A DNA stretch of 64,000 nucleotides from RGDT01 sp964630925 (GCA_964630925.1 CAZVZK010000043.1:1-64000); one strand, 5' to 3'. Positions 44,201 through 52,141 are shown, numbered from the stretch's first letter. The notes: generated by a model from the sequence alone, not told the origin. Made by a program: numbers and translations.

Positions 44201-44909
44201 CCGCGTCGTTCTTCCCGAGGGCGAGGCCGACCTGGAGCGTGCCGCCCGCCGCTTCCTCGCCACGCTCACCCCCGAGCACTGGCAGCAGCTCGACCAGGCC
44301 ATCGGCGACCAGGTGCTGGCGCCGCGCGGCGGCCTGATGAAGCTGTGCCTCGACGCGGGCGACATCGTGCGGCAGTTCGCCGGCCCCCTGCTCAACCAGG
44401 CCATCGGCGTCCTGACGGCGCACCTGCCGGTGACGGACGTGGCCGACGTGGAGTTCTCGACGGGGGACGGCGTCGAGGGCCGGATCAACGACTACTTCGG
44501 CGCCGCCCTGCCGCCGCTCGCCGTGGCCGCCCCGCCGATGGTGGCTGCCGCCGGCTCGGGCGCGCGTCGCGCCGCCGTGGCGATGGGCGCGACGGAGTTC
44601 CGCCCGAATCTCGGCCTGACGCGGCCGGCGGGGATCGGACAGCAGGCCTCGTTCCTTCTGGTGCCGGCGAGCGAGGCCGGGCGGAGCTTCGGCGAGGCGG
44701 CCCACGACGTGCTGCCGGAGCTGAGCCTCGTGAACGTGCCCGGCCAGGCCGACCTGATGTTCTGCCGCGAGCTGGGCGGCCTGCGCCTGGAGGAGCTGGA
44801 GCCGCTGCTGCGGACGAGCCGTACCGCGTACCAGGAGGCGGCGGTGACGCCGCAGTCGTCGCCGCACTCACGGTTCGACATGACCGACTGGACGCCGCTC
44901 GACCCGTGA
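41259..44909 (+). CDS. Serine/threonine kinase fused to a tubulin-like (Tubulin_2) domain
   Basis: A 1216-aa fusion. Residues 12-275 are a protein kinase: GSGGFG (22-27), Lys43, catalytic loop HLDIKPRN (143-150, HLD in place of HRD) and DFG (162-164). After a linker, residues 344 to about 700 form a tubulin/FtsZ-like nucleotide-binding domain: TVIIGLGAFGRKALLEL first strand and loop, FRFLYIDTDG, and the glycine-rich phosphate loop GAATGGSSGCLTDLG (500-514). The remaining 500 residues are mostly helical without a recognised domain. No membrane helix. The kinase may control polymer or GTP state of its own tubulin-like part; that is inference. Confidence 0.88.
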   Translation: MSFSREPNAEPIPGYRLIEPLGSGGFGEAWKCEAPGGIFKAIKFVFGNLYSLDTDGARAEQELRALNRIKEVRHPFVLQLDRIEDVKGELVIVMELADKSLHDAFEEARASGLVGIPRDTLLRYIRDAAEALDHMNEKHGLQHLDIKPRNLFLVSDRVKVADFGLVKTLERSGASGIMGAVTPLYAPPETFTGDISPHSDQYSLAIVYQELLTGHRPHNGKNARQLAHQHMHEPPDLRALPEGERAVVGRALEKDPSRRFPNCLAFVRALYAARNPALASFEGKPGSGQGRPKSMLDTLESFQLEGMPDAMPDPALVRLGAENEAVSNLGMTIARPDTGPLRPTVIIGLGAFGRKALLELRCRLLDRFGDLDKVPMFRFLYIDTDGEAIKSAQRGAAEVALRQNEAYHLPLQPVSHYRRRQLDQLMEWLPREKLYAIPRSLKTQGSRALGRLAFTDNYVRLLSRLKRELQEACNPDKIVHTVNQTGLALRDDVPRVYVLGAATGGSSGCLTDLGFTMRRLLKQMGHANAPVTAFVSCGAPDDPATPRPEQANLYATLTELNHFADPAIPFSAQYGADGPRLVDEGQAFGHVYLLAQHNRAPEARRDALSHLGSYLYHELTTPLGLRLDHARRKKAPTAFRSMGTFGVWFPRGLLLRLAARDSCLRLIDEWQEAAGGLLQPEQAVLDAAIHRVLADPELAPEAIANTIAERASEHLEAHPRDALTRVLLSTEEQSLQPMAQDDPGNWARQALGKVRDWLGTGVSVPGVNAISQKRSALTRALEAASAALAREWDERLGAAIAGLTEQGGRRVAIAEAAVSRLIHFCDEAANAHKARVQKQSAKTTAGKDTLEESLQSCATGGGWSIFGNRSRRTLRIFVDHLAAYARQCLAEDTTTVVLQFYAALRGKLADRLRDLGFCRQRLRHLQDLLRQTDEEGDGEDGSDSMTYSRTAPAASWQSQGNTPVLLSAESYWQSIRESRTNRVVLPEGEADLERAARRFLATLTPEHWQQLDQAIGDQVLAPRGGLMKLCLDAGDIVRQFAGPLLNQAIGVLTAHLPVTDVADVEFSTGDGVEGRINDYFGAALPPLAVAAPPMVAAAGSGARRAAVAMGATEFRPNLGLTRPAGIGQQASFLLVPASEAGRSFGEAAHDVLPELSLVNVPGQADLMFCRELGGLRLEELEPLLRTSRTAYQEAAVTPQSSPHSRFDMTDWTPLDP

Positions 44910-45162
44910 CGGCCGGGGCGGAATCGGGACCGTTACAACGGACACGCTCCGGTGGTGGCGGATGGCCGCCGATCAGTGAAGGAAACGAACCAGGGAAACG
45001 AACTGTCACGCCACAAGTGCAAGCGGTACAGTAACTTGAGGAAGTTCGTTTCCCGAACCCCCTCACACCCCCCCCACGCGGCGGAAACGAGCCCACGGGT
45101 GCCCAGGGCATGCACAGGGACCACTGTCCGGGCTAGAATGCCCTCCGCACCGCAGGGCATCC
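44910..45162. other. Intergenic region with repeat copy B
   Basis: Non-coding apart from the inverted copy of the GTTCGTTTCC repeat at 44961-45091. The promoter of the first STM4015 gene is presumably in 45092-45150. Confidence 0.7.
44961..45091 (-). repeat. GTTCGTTTCC repeat, copy B (inverted)
   Basis: Read on the minus strand it gives TCGTTTCCGC, GGTGTGAGGG, GTTCGGGAAACGAACTT, a core of about 45 bases unlike that of copy A, then AGTTCGTTTCCCTGGTTCG, TTTCC, TTCACTGATCGGCGGCC. Ends are well conserved with copy A at 38069, so the two flank about 6.7 kb in opposite orientation. Confidence 0.85.
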
Positions 45163-46374
45163 ATGAGCATCAGCGAGAGGGCGAAGGAGTTCGCCGGCCT
45201 CCCCGTCGTGGACTACGTCCGCGAGGTGGGCCTCGTCCTGACCTCCATGCCGCGCCGTGAATTCCGCTCGGCCGACGGCGAGTCCGTCTGGGGGATCGCC
45301 CTGGACGGTGACCGCGTCGCCACCGACACCGGCCCCGGCGGGAAGTCCGGCTCCAAGGCGTCGCCCACGCCGGAATACGCCCGCGAGAACTACCGCAAGC
45401 TCATCCTCCGCAAGATCGAGGAGGGCTACACGGAGCGGACGACGTCCACCTCGACCCTCGACGCGATCACCTCCGCCCTCCGCGCCGACCCCGATGACGC
45501 GGTGTCGCGCATGGCCCTCGCCGACTACCTCAGCGAACAGGGCGTGCAGCTGCCCGACGCATACCGCGTCGGGACACAGAGGTGGCGCGGCGGCATCGCC
45601 CCTCACCTCACGCCCTTCCTGAACGAGCCCGCCGTCGGGCTGGTCCGGGCGCTGGTCATCGGCATGTGGGCGGAGGATCACGTTACGGATTCCAGTGCCG
45701 TCGTGGAATCCCTCATCGCCGCACGCGGCCGCCTGGTCGGACTGCGTGGCCTGTTCCTCGGCGACATCCCGTTCGACCAGAACGAGATATCATGGATCAT
45801 GCAGTCCGACCTCACCGGCCTGCTCGTAGCCTTCCCGAAGTTGGAGCATTTCCGCGCCCGCGGCGGGGCGGGCCTCGGCCTCAACAAGGTCCGGCACGAG
45901 GCCCTCCAGTCGTTGGCGTTCGAGGCGAGCAACCTCCCCGGCGCCGTCGTCCGCGCTGTCGGCGCGTGTGACCTGCCCGCCCTGGAGCATCTGGAGCTGT
46001 GGCTGGGGACGGGGTACTACGGCGCCGACTCCATGCCAGACGACCTCGCCGGGATCCTGTCCGGCGAACGGCTGCCGTCCCTGCGCTCCCTCGCGATCCG
46101 CAACTGCGAGATCATCAACGCCATCATCCCCGCCCTGGCGTTGGCCCCGGTGATGGGGCGTCTGCGGGCGCTGGACCTCTCGCTGGGCAACCTGAGCGAC
46201 GCGGGCGCCGAGGCGCTGCTGGCCATACCTGGCATCGAAAAGTTGGAGAAGTTGGACATCCACCACCACTACGTCTCGCCCGAGAACGTCGAGCGGTTGA
46301 AGGCGCTCGGGATCCATGTCGAGGCCGGCGAGCGGCAGGAGGACGATCACCGCTATGTCGCCCACTCGGAGTAG
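45163..46374 (+). CDS. STM4015-family protein (WGR + TIGR02996 + LRR), copy 1
   Basis: A 403-aa protein. Residues 1-90 contain a WGR-like domain (VWGIALDGDRVATDTG), 100-130 a TIGR02996 motif (ITSALRADPDDAVSRMALADYLSEQG), and the rest an LRR-type array with family blocks LRGLFLGDIPFDQNEISWI, LEHLELWLGTGYYGAD and LDIHHHYVS. These blocks match the STM4015 family, named from Salmonella, whose genes sit with STM4011-STM4014 in an uncharacterised locus. Copies 2 and 3 follow, the first separated by a mobile element. Its WGR part is the most diverged of the three. Confidence 0.85.
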   Translation: MSISERAKEFAGLPVVDYVREVGLVLTSMPRREFRSADGESVWGIALDGDRVATDTGPGGKSGSKASPTPEYARENYRKLILRKIEEGYTERTTSTSTLDAITSALRADPDDAVSRMALADYLSEQGVQLPDAYRVGTQRWRGGIAPHLTPFLNEPAVGLVRALVIGMWAEDHVTDSSAVVESLIAARGRLVGLRGLFLGDIPFDQNEISWIMQSDLTGLLVAFPKLEHFRARGGAGLGLNKVRHEALQSLAFEASNLPGAVVRAVGACDLPALEHLELWLGTGYYGADSMPDDLAGILSGERLPSLRSLAIRNCEIINAIIPALALAPVMGRLRALDLSLGNLSDAGAEALLAIPGIEKLEKLDIHHHYVSPENVERLKALGIHVEAGERQEDDHRYVAHSE

Positions 46375-46380
46375 CCCGGA

Positions 46381-47097
46381 CGAAGACCCACGACTCGCAA
46401 AGCCTCGCCGTGGGCAACGAAGCCAACAGCCGTCGCCGAAGCGGCTCCAACAGCCAACAGCCGAAGACTGGGAAAAGGCGGTCAGTCCCACCAGGTATTC
46501 TCGTCGAAATCGGCAGCGTGGTGGAGGCAGAGGGAGACGACCTCGTCGTGAAGGCTCGTCGCCTTGTGGTGCTCCTCCTGGTTCTGGATGTACAGTCGAA
46601 CCGCCTCCACGTCCGAGCGGCCGATGGTGAAGGCCCCGTAGCCCGTCTGCCAGGCGAAGTGGGCCAGCTCCGGCCTGCGTCTCAGGCGCCCGCTGGTCGT
46701 GGACTTCAGCGCGGAGAGGACATCTGAGAGGCGGTGCGTCGGGCGGAATCGCGCGAGGATGTGAACGTGGTCGTTCATCCCGTTGACCTCCAAGGGGATG
46801 ACGCCGTCCTCCTTGAGGATGGCGTCGATGTGCGCGAAAAGCGAGCCGCGTGCGCCCTTGCCCAGCCAGGGTTCGCGGCCCTTGGTCGCGAAGACGAGGT
46901 GGTAGTACAGGCTGTGGAATGCGTGCGACATGGCCGAGACCTCAGGGAAGGAGTGGGGCTCAAGTCGAGAGTACACGTCACCAGAATCCCGGACCACCAG
47001 GAAGGGACCGGCCGCTGATGGCTGTTGGAGCCGCTTCGGCGACGGCTGTTCTCTTGGTAGCCCAGGTGCGAGGCTTTGCGAGCCCTGGGTCTTCTCC
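46381..47097 (-). mobile_element. Small TnpA element with long terminal inverted repeats
   Basis: About 0.7 kb. The left end (46381-46460) and right end (47019-47097) are imperfect inverted repeats of some 75 bases; both contain the block GCCGCTTCGGCGACGGCTGTT (or its complement) and GAGGCTTTGCGAG. They enclose a single transposase gene. The element sits precisely in the gap between STM4015 copies 1 and 2 and interrupts no reading frame. Confidence 0.82.
46482..46931 (-). CDS. IS200/REP-associated type Y1 transposase (TnpA/RAYT-like)
   Basis: A 149-aa Y1 HUH transposase. SHAFHSLYYHLVFATKGREPWL is the typical N-terminus, MNDHVHILARF carries the HUH metal motif (HVH) and VRLYIQNQEEHHK the catalytic Tyr. 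Length equals IS200 TnpA. The inverted ends around it resemble RAYT/REP elements more than classical IS200, which has no terminal inverted repeats. The ATG at 46931 was chosen from the conserved N-terminus; a longer frame runs into the repeat. Confidence 0.9.
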   Translation of the reverse strand: MSHAFHSLYYHLVFATKGREPWLGKGARGSLFAHIDAILKEDGVIPLEVNGMNDHVHILARFRPTHRLSDVLSALKSTTSGRLRRRPELAHFAWQTGYGAFTIGRSDVEAVRLYIQNQEEHHKATSLHDEVVSLCLHHAADFDENTWWD

Positions 47098-47150
47098 CGC
47101 ACGGCACTACAATCCCCCTTCATGCGGACGACCTGCGCGGAGGTGCGGAC

Positions 47151-48407
47151 ATGGGCATCAGCAAGAAGGCGGCCGAATTCGCGGGGCTGCCCGTCGTGGA
47201 CTTCCACCCGGCGGCGGGGCTGATGCTGCCGACCATGCCGCGCCGCGAGTTCCGCTCGGACAGCGAGGAGTCGTTCTGGGCGATCACGCTGGAGGGCAGC
47301 CGCATCATCACCCAGACGGGCAAGGTCGGCGGCTCCAGCAAGACCACAGCCAAGGCGCTCAAGTCCCCCGAGGCCGCACGCGTCGAATACGCCAAACGCC
47401 TCGCCGAGAAGGCGAACGAGGATTCACTCTGGAATGAGCAGCCGCCGTCCGCCGCGACGATGCGCGAGGCGCTGATCTCCGCGATCAAGGCCGACCCGGA
47501 CGACGCCGCCTCGCGCAACGCCTACGCCGACTTCCTCAGCGAACAGGGCGAGGCCCTGCCTGCGGCCGCCTACAGTGTGCAGGTCTCGGACCTCGACGGC
47601 GAAGAGATCACCGCCGCCCTGGAGGCGTTCCTGGCCGACCCGGCGGTGGGCCTGGTGCAGGCGCTGGTGATCGGCCCGTGGGGCGAGGAGTTCGACACCG
47701 GCCCCGACGAGGTGATCGAGGCCCTCATCGCCGCCCGCAAGCGGTTGACCGGCCTGCGCGCACTGTTCCTCGGCGACATCGTGTACGAGGAGTGCGAGAT
47801 CTCCTGGATCAACCAGGCCGACATCACGCCCCTGCTCAAGGCCTTCCCGGACCTCGAACACTTCCGCTCGCGCGGCGGCGACGGCCTGGAGCTGAAGAAG
47901 TTCAAGCACGCGAAGTTGAAGTCGCTGGTCATCGAGGCCAGCAACCTGAGCCGCGACATCGTCAAGGCGGTCGGCGCGTCGGACCTGCCGGCGCTGGAGC
48001 ATCTGGAGGTCTGGCTCGGCACGGATCGCTACGGCGCCGACACGGAGGTGGGCGACCTCAAGGGCATCCTCCAGGCCAAGGGCCTGCCGTCCTTGAAGCA
48101 CCTCGGGCTGCGTAACAGCGAGATCACCGACGGCATCGCCGCCGCCCTGGCCAAGGCGCCGGTGATGGGCCGCCTCCGCTCGCTCGACCTGTCCCTCGGC
48201 ACGCTGACGGACGAGGGCGCCGAGGCCCTCCTCGCCATCCCCGCCGTCGCGAAGTTGGAGAAACTGGATCTCCATCATCACTACCTCTCCGCTGCGATGG
48301 TCAAGCGGGTGAAGGCGCTCGGCATCGAGGTCGATGCCGGCGACACCCAGACGCCGCACGATTACGGCGACGGCGAGACCCACCGCTACGTCGCTCACGC
48401 GGAGTAG
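47151..48407 (+). CDS. STM4015-family protein (WGR + TIGR02996 + LRR), copy 2
   Basis: A 418-aa paralogue with a clear WGR domain (SFWAITLEGSRIITQTGKVG, then KSPEAARVEYAKRLAEK), TIGR02996 (ISAIKADPDDAASRNAYADF) and the STM4015 LRR blocks LRALFLGDIVYEECEISWI, LEVWLGTDRYGAD and LDLHHHYLS. It is close to full-length actinobacterial STM4015 proteins from memory of their conserved blocks. Nine bases separate it from copy 3. Likely a binding scaffold; no catalytic residues apparent. Confidence 0.88.
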   Translation: MGISKKAAEFAGLPVVDFHPAAGLMLPTMPRREFRSDSEESFWAITLEGSRIITQTGKVGGSSKTTAKALKSPEAARVEYAKRLAEKANEDSLWNEQPPSAATMREALISAIKADPDDAASRNAYADFLSEQGEALPAAAYSVQVSDLDGEEITAALEAFLADPAVGLVQALVIGPWGEEFDTGPDEVIEALIAARKRLTGLRALFLGDIVYEECEISWINQADITPLLKAFPDLEHFRSRGGDGLELKKFKHAKLKSLVIEASNLSRDIVKAVGASDLPALEHLEVWLGTDRYGADTEVGDLKGILQAKGLPSLKHLGLRNSEITDGIAAALAKAPVMGRLRSLDLSLGTLTDEGAEALLAIPAVAKLEKLDLHHHYLSAAMVKRVKALGIEVDAGDTQTPHDYGDGETHRYVAHAE

Positions 48408-48416
48408 GGGGCCGGC

Positions 48417-49685
48417 ATGTCCATCCACGAGAAAGCCACGGAATTCGCCTGCCTCCCCGTCATCGAGTACCACCCGGCGGTGGGCGTCGTCCTGCCGAGG
48501 ATGCCACGCCGTGAGTTCCGGTTCGACAACGGCATGGTCGAGAACTTCTGGGCGATCACCCTCTCCGGTGGGCGGCTCCTCATCGAGTCCGGCAAGGCGG
48601 GCAGCGCCGGGCAGACCGAGGTTATCGCGTGCACCACCCCCGCCTTCGCCCAGGTCAACTACGCCCTGGCCTGCGCGATCATCAAGGAGGGCTACACCGA
48701 GCGGAAGATGCCCGCGGCCTCGACGCTCGGGGCGATCCTGGCGGCGCTCGCCGCCGACCCCGACGACGCCACCTCGCGCATGGCCCTCGCGGATTACCTG
48801 AGCGAACAGGGCGAGGCGCTGGCGGCGGCCGCCTACCGCGTCGAAGGGGAGTACAGTTTCAGTGGCACGGACCGCTCCCTCGTCCATCTCGTGGCGTTCC
48901 TCGCCGAGCCGGGGCTGAGCCTCGTTCAGGCCGTCATCATCGGCTCCTGCTGGGCGATGGCGGACAGCGGGAAGCCATCCGACGAGGTCGTCCGGGCACT
49001 CATCGCCGCCCGCGGCCGGATGCCGCACCTCCGCGCCCTGTTCCTCGGCGACATGATCCGCGACGAGTGCGAGATATCCTGGATCAGGCACGGCGACCTC
49101 ACGCCGCTCCTCGACGCCTTCCCGAAGTTGGAGCATCTCCGGGTGCGCGGCGGCGAGGGCCTCGTCCTGCTTCCGTTCAGGCACGACAGCCTGAAGTCGC
49201 TTACGCTGGAGGCGAGCAACCTGTCCCGCGAGGTCGTCCGCGCCGTCGGCGCGTCGGACCTGCCCGCGCTCGAGCACCTGGAGCTATGGCTCGGCACCGA
49301 CGAGTACGGCGCCGACACGACGCCGGAAGACCTCGCCGAGATCCTCCGCGGCGAGCGACTCCCGTCGCTGCGTTACCTCGGCCTCCGCAACAGCCACATC
49401 GCCGACGACCTGCCGCGCGTCCTCGCCGGCGCCGCGCTGCTGAACCGCCTGCGCGTCCTCGACCTCTCCCTGGGCAACATGAGCGACAGGGGGGCCGAGG
49501 CCCTCCTGGCCGTGCCGGGCCTCACCCGGCTGGAGAAGCTCGATCTGCACCATCACTACATCTCGCCGGCCGTCGTGGCGCGGGTGCAGGCCCTCGGCGT
49601 CCCGGCCGACCTCAGCGACCCGCAGGAGGCGCAGCACATCGACGACGAGGAGCCCGATTACCGCTTCGTCGCCCACACGGAGTAG
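48417..49685 (+). CDS. STM4015-family protein (WGR + TIGR02996 + LRR), copy 3
   Basis: A 422-aa paralogue: WGR part NFWAITLSGGRLLIESGKAG, TIGR02996 part LAALAADPDDATSRMALADY, LRR blocks LRALFLGDMIRDECEISWI, LELWLGTDEYGAD and LDLHHHYIS. Start ATG 48417 with GGGGG nearby. It is followed after 7 bases by the STM4014-type gene, the same pairing as in Salmonella and Streptomyces loci, so copies 2, 3 and the ATP-grasp gene are probably one operon. Confidence 0.88.
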   Translation: MSIHEKATEFACLPVIEYHPAVGVVLPRMPRREFRFDNGMVENFWAITLSGGRLLIESGKAGSAGQTEVIACTTPAFAQVNYALACAIIKEGYTERKMPAASTLGAILAALAADPDDATSRMALADYLSEQGEALAAAAYRVEGEYSFSGTDRSLVHLVAFLAEPGLSLVQAVIIGSCWAMADSGKPSDEVVRALIAARGRMPHLRALFLGDMIRDECEISWIRHGDLTPLLDAFPKLEHLRVRGGEGLVLLPFRHDSLKSLTLEASNLSREVVRAVGASDLPALEHLELWLGTDEYGADTTPEDLAEILRGERLPSLRYLGLRNSHIADDLPRVLAGAALLNRLRVLDLSLGNMSDRGAEALLAVPGLTRLEKLDLHHHYISPAVVARVQALGVPADLSDPQEAQHIDDEEPDYRFVAHTE

Positions 49686-49692
49686 CCCCCCG

Positions 49693-50838
49693 ATGTTCGT
49701 CGTCGTCGGCAACCCAGGCTGCCCGCGTGTCGCCGCCTTCCAGGCGGCCCTCACCCGCGTCGGCCATCCGCCCCCGACGCTCGTGTCCTACGCCGACCTC
49801 CTCACCGGGCGCACCGCCCTGGAGCAACACGTCACCGAAGGTGCCCTCGTGCGTCTGGAATCGCCCGGCCGCGACTTCGACGTGGAGCGGCTCCTGCTCG
49901 CCGAAGGCGCGGACGAGCCCGACGCGGACGGCCCGGCTCGCATCGGACGCGAGGACGCCCTCCGCCTCCAGTTCGAGAAAGGCCGCCTTTGGTATCCACG
50001 CCAGTGGTTCCTCGGCTTCCGCGCCCTCCTCCGCCGCATCGCCGGGCAGCTCTCACGCTGCCCGCCGCACGCCACCCTCAACCCGCCCGGCGACGTGGAA
50101 GCCCTCTTCGACAAGCCGCGCTGCCAACTTCTCTTCGCCCAGGCGGGCATCCCGGTGCCGCGCCCCATCGGCCCGGTACGCTCGTTCGACGACCTGCGCC
50201 AACGGATGCGCGAGGCCGGCCTGCCGGCCGTCTTCGTCAAACTCGCCCACGGCTCCTCGGCCTCCGGCGTCGTCGCCCTCCGCGCCGCCGGCTCACGCCA
50301 CGAGGCAATCACCACCGTCGAGATGGTGCATCAGGGCGGCGAGCTGAGGCTGTACAACTCCCGCCTCCTGCGCCGCTACCGCGACCCCGCCGACCTCGCC
50401 CTCCTCATCGACACGCTGGCCCGCGAGGGCGTCCAGGCCGAGGAGTGGCTGCCCAAGGCGGCGCTCGGCGATAAGACGTTCGACCTGCGCGTCCTCGTCA
50501 TCAAGGGTGAGGCCCGACACGCCGTCGTGCGGATGAGCCGCACGCCGATGACGAACCTGCACCTCGGCAATGAGAGGGGCGACCTGTCCGCCGTCACAGC
50601 GCGGATGGGCGCCGACGCCTGGAGCCACGCCCTCCGAACGTGCGAGCGGGCCGCCGGGGCCTTCCCCGGCAGCCTGCACGTCGGCGTCGATCTGCTCATC
50701 GCCCCGGACTTCCGCACTCACGCCGTGCTGGAGGCCAACGCCTTCGGCGACCTCCTGCCCGGCGTGCTGCACGACGGGCTCGACACCTACGAGGCCGAGG
50801 CCCGCGCCGTCACACCCAGACCCGCATCCGCTCCTTGA
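49693..50838 (+). CDS. STM4014-family ATP-grasp protein
   Basis: A 381-aa protein with N-terminal pre-ATP-grasp half (FVVVGNPGCPRVAAFQAALT) and ATP-grasp core: AVFVKLAHGSSASGVVAL (ATP-binding Lys), VQAEEWLPKAALGDKTFDLRVLVIKG and HVGVDLLIAPDFRTHAVLEANAFGD, where the Asp/Glu/Asn set binds metal. Matches STM4014-type proteins in layout and in its STM4015 neighbours. A peptide or amino-acid ligase of an unknown small molecule is the likely role. The radical SAM and hydrolase genes (STM4011-4013) that normally accompany it are absent here. The 3' end overlaps the MBL gene by 29 bases. Confidence 0.85.
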   Translation: MFVVVGNPGCPRVAAFQAALTRVGHPPPTLVSYADLLTGRTALEQHVTEGALVRLESPGRDFDVERLLLAEGADEPDADGPARIGREDALRLQFEKGRLWYPRQWFLGFRALLRRIAGQLSRCPPHATLNPPGDVEALFDKPRCQLLFAQAGIPVPRPIGPVRSFDDLRQRMREAGLPAVFVKLAHGSSASGVVALRAAGSRHEAITTVEMVHQGGELRLYNSRLLRRYRDPADLALLIDTLAREGVQAEEWLPKAALGDKTFDLRVLVIKGEARHAVVRMSRTPMTNLHLGNERGDLSAVTARMGADAWSHALRTCERAAGAFPGSLHVGVDLLIAPDFRTHAVLEANAFGDLLPGVLHDGLDTYEAEARAVTPRPASAP

Positions 50839-51649
50839 GGCGGGCCGGGAGGCGCTCGTCCAGCAGGCGCCGCACCTCGTCGGGGTGATAGCGCGTGCTG
50901 AAGTGGCCGCAGATGATCAGCTCGTTCTCGAAGCGGTCCTGGCGCTCGATGAAGTCATCGAGGTGCATGTGCCCGAACTTGTGGATCTTGTCGCGGCGGT
51001 GCTTCGCCCGGATGAAGCTCATCTCGGTGATGAGGATCCTGGCCTTGAAGACCGCCGGGCAGGCATCGAGGCCGGCCGGGCTGGTGTCGCCGCAGTAGGC
51101 GAGGAGCGGGGTGCGCACCTCGCGAGTGACGGCGGTGCCGGCCTGCTTCAGGTCGCGGATCTTCTCGCCGGGCAGGCCGAAGTACTCCTCCTTGAGCTTG
51201 TGCCGCCGGTCCCACACGATGTACCCCACCGAGGGGATGGTGTGGGTCGTGGCGAAGGCGCTGACGACGTGCTCGCGCGACATCTCGAACTCCTGCCCCG
51301 CCTCGATGCCGCGTAGCTCGCACGCCTGCCGGCCACGGTCGAGCCTCTGGAAGAGGTGCAGGAGTTTGCGGAGGTCGTCCAGGGCGTAGGCGGGGACGTA
51401 GACGGTGGGCGGCTCCATCTTCATCATGCGGCGGCGGGCGACGTAGACGGGGAGTGCGGCGACGTGGTCGAGGTGGGTGTGGGAGATGAGCCAGGTCTGC
51501 GTGCCCATGAAGTCCCAGGGCTGGGCGCCGAGGTCGAAGCCGAGGCGCAGCTCGGGGACACGGTAGCAGGTCTGGACGGCGGCGCGCGAGTAGCCCTCGA
51601 CGGTCAGGCCGGCGTGCTGGAGGGAGAAGTACGGCGCGTTATCGACCAT
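50810..51649 (-). CDS. MBL-fold metallohydrolase (RNase Z-like)
   Basis: A 279-aa metallo-beta-lactamase-fold protein. The zinc motif HTHLDH is visible in WLISHTHLDHVAALPVY; later LAYCGDTSPAGLDACP supplies the Asp and CGHFSTRYH the final His residues. The pattern AVQTCYRVPELRLGFDLGAQP is typical of RNase Z-like (ElaC) proteins from planctomycetes and plants' short forms. Probably tRNA 3' processing or a related phosphodiesterase; a housekeeping RNase Z cannot be claimed with certainty. ATG 51649 chosen; upstream frame is Pro-rich and unlike protein. Confidence 0.85.
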   Translation of the reverse strand: MVDNAPYFSLQHAGLTVEGYSRAAVQTCYRVPELRLGFDLGAQPWDFMGTQTWLISHTHLDHVAALPVYVARRRMMKMEPPTVYVPAYALDDLRKLLHLFQRLDRGRQACELRGIEAGQEFEMSREHVVSAFATTHTIPSVGYIVWDRRHKLKEEYFGLPGEKIRDLKQAGTAVTREVRTPLLAYCGDTSPAGLDACPAVFKARILITEMSFIRAKHRRDKIHKFGHMHLDDFIERQDRFENELIICGHFSTRYHPDEVRRLLDERLPARLKERMRVWV

Positions 51650-51726
51650 CGGCGTGGGCCTCGGCGTAGGGCAGGGGCATTCTACGGAGGGGAGGACACG
51701 CCGGCCGATGGGAGGTGATCGGGGCA

Positions 51727-51752
51727 CCGCCCCCGGCGTTCACCGGGGGCGG
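51727..51752 (-). terminator. Hairpin after the small lipoprotein gene
   Basis: CCGCCCCCGG and CCGGGGGCGG form a perfect 10-bp stem with a 6-base loop. It lies downstream of the lipoprotein gene (minus strand) and upstream of the MBL gene. No T-run is present. Confidence 0.5.
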
Positions 51753-51876
51753 CGGGTCGGCTACTTCGCGGGCGGTGCCGGGTCGGTCTGATCAGGATGA
51801 ACGAGGGCCCTGACCACGACAGGCTTCCCGCGACAGGCGGAGAGGGGCAGCAGACGCAGGACTTCTTCCCCGCGGG

Positions 51877-52047
51877 TTATTTGATCGGCTCGATCGGAGG
51901 CGGCGGCGGCGGGCCGGTGCGCTTCTTATCCTTCTTGTCTTTGTTCTCACCTGGTACGGGGTCCGCGGGCGGTGGCTCCCCGCAACCCGTGAGCAGGAGC
52001 AAGGGGGACGTCAGGATCGACGCGACCAGGAGTCGGCGGGTCAACAC
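51877..52047 (-). CDS. Small lipoprotein following a DUF1559 gene
   Basis: A 56-aa protein starting at GTG 52047 (VLTRRLLVASILTSPLLLLTGC), with a strong lipobox and then a Pro/Lys-rich tail (DKKDKKRTGPPPPPPIEP). Such small proteins often follow DUF1559 genes, which is the case here (95 bases). Function unknown. Confidence 0.65.
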   Translation of the reverse strand: MLTRRLLVASILTSPLLLLTGCGEPPPADPVPGENKDKKDKKRTGPPPPPPIEPIK

Positions 52048-52090
52048 GGGAGTCGCCTCTTTCTGTGGGAAAGGAGGGTGCGGGACAAAG

Positions 52091-52114
52091 GGGCAGGGAA
52101 CGTGTTCCCTGCCC
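52091..52114 (-). terminator. Perfect hairpin between DUF1559 and the lipoprotein gene
   Basis: GGGCAGGGAAC and GTTCCCTGCCC pair over 11 bp with a 2-base loop, in the gap after the DUF1559 stop. It could terminate part of the transcripts and so set the ratio of pilin-like protein to lipoprotein, as seen with other major pilin genes; that role is inference. Confidence 0.6.
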
Positions 52115-52141
52115 GAACGGCGGTTCATCCTGCGGCGGCGG

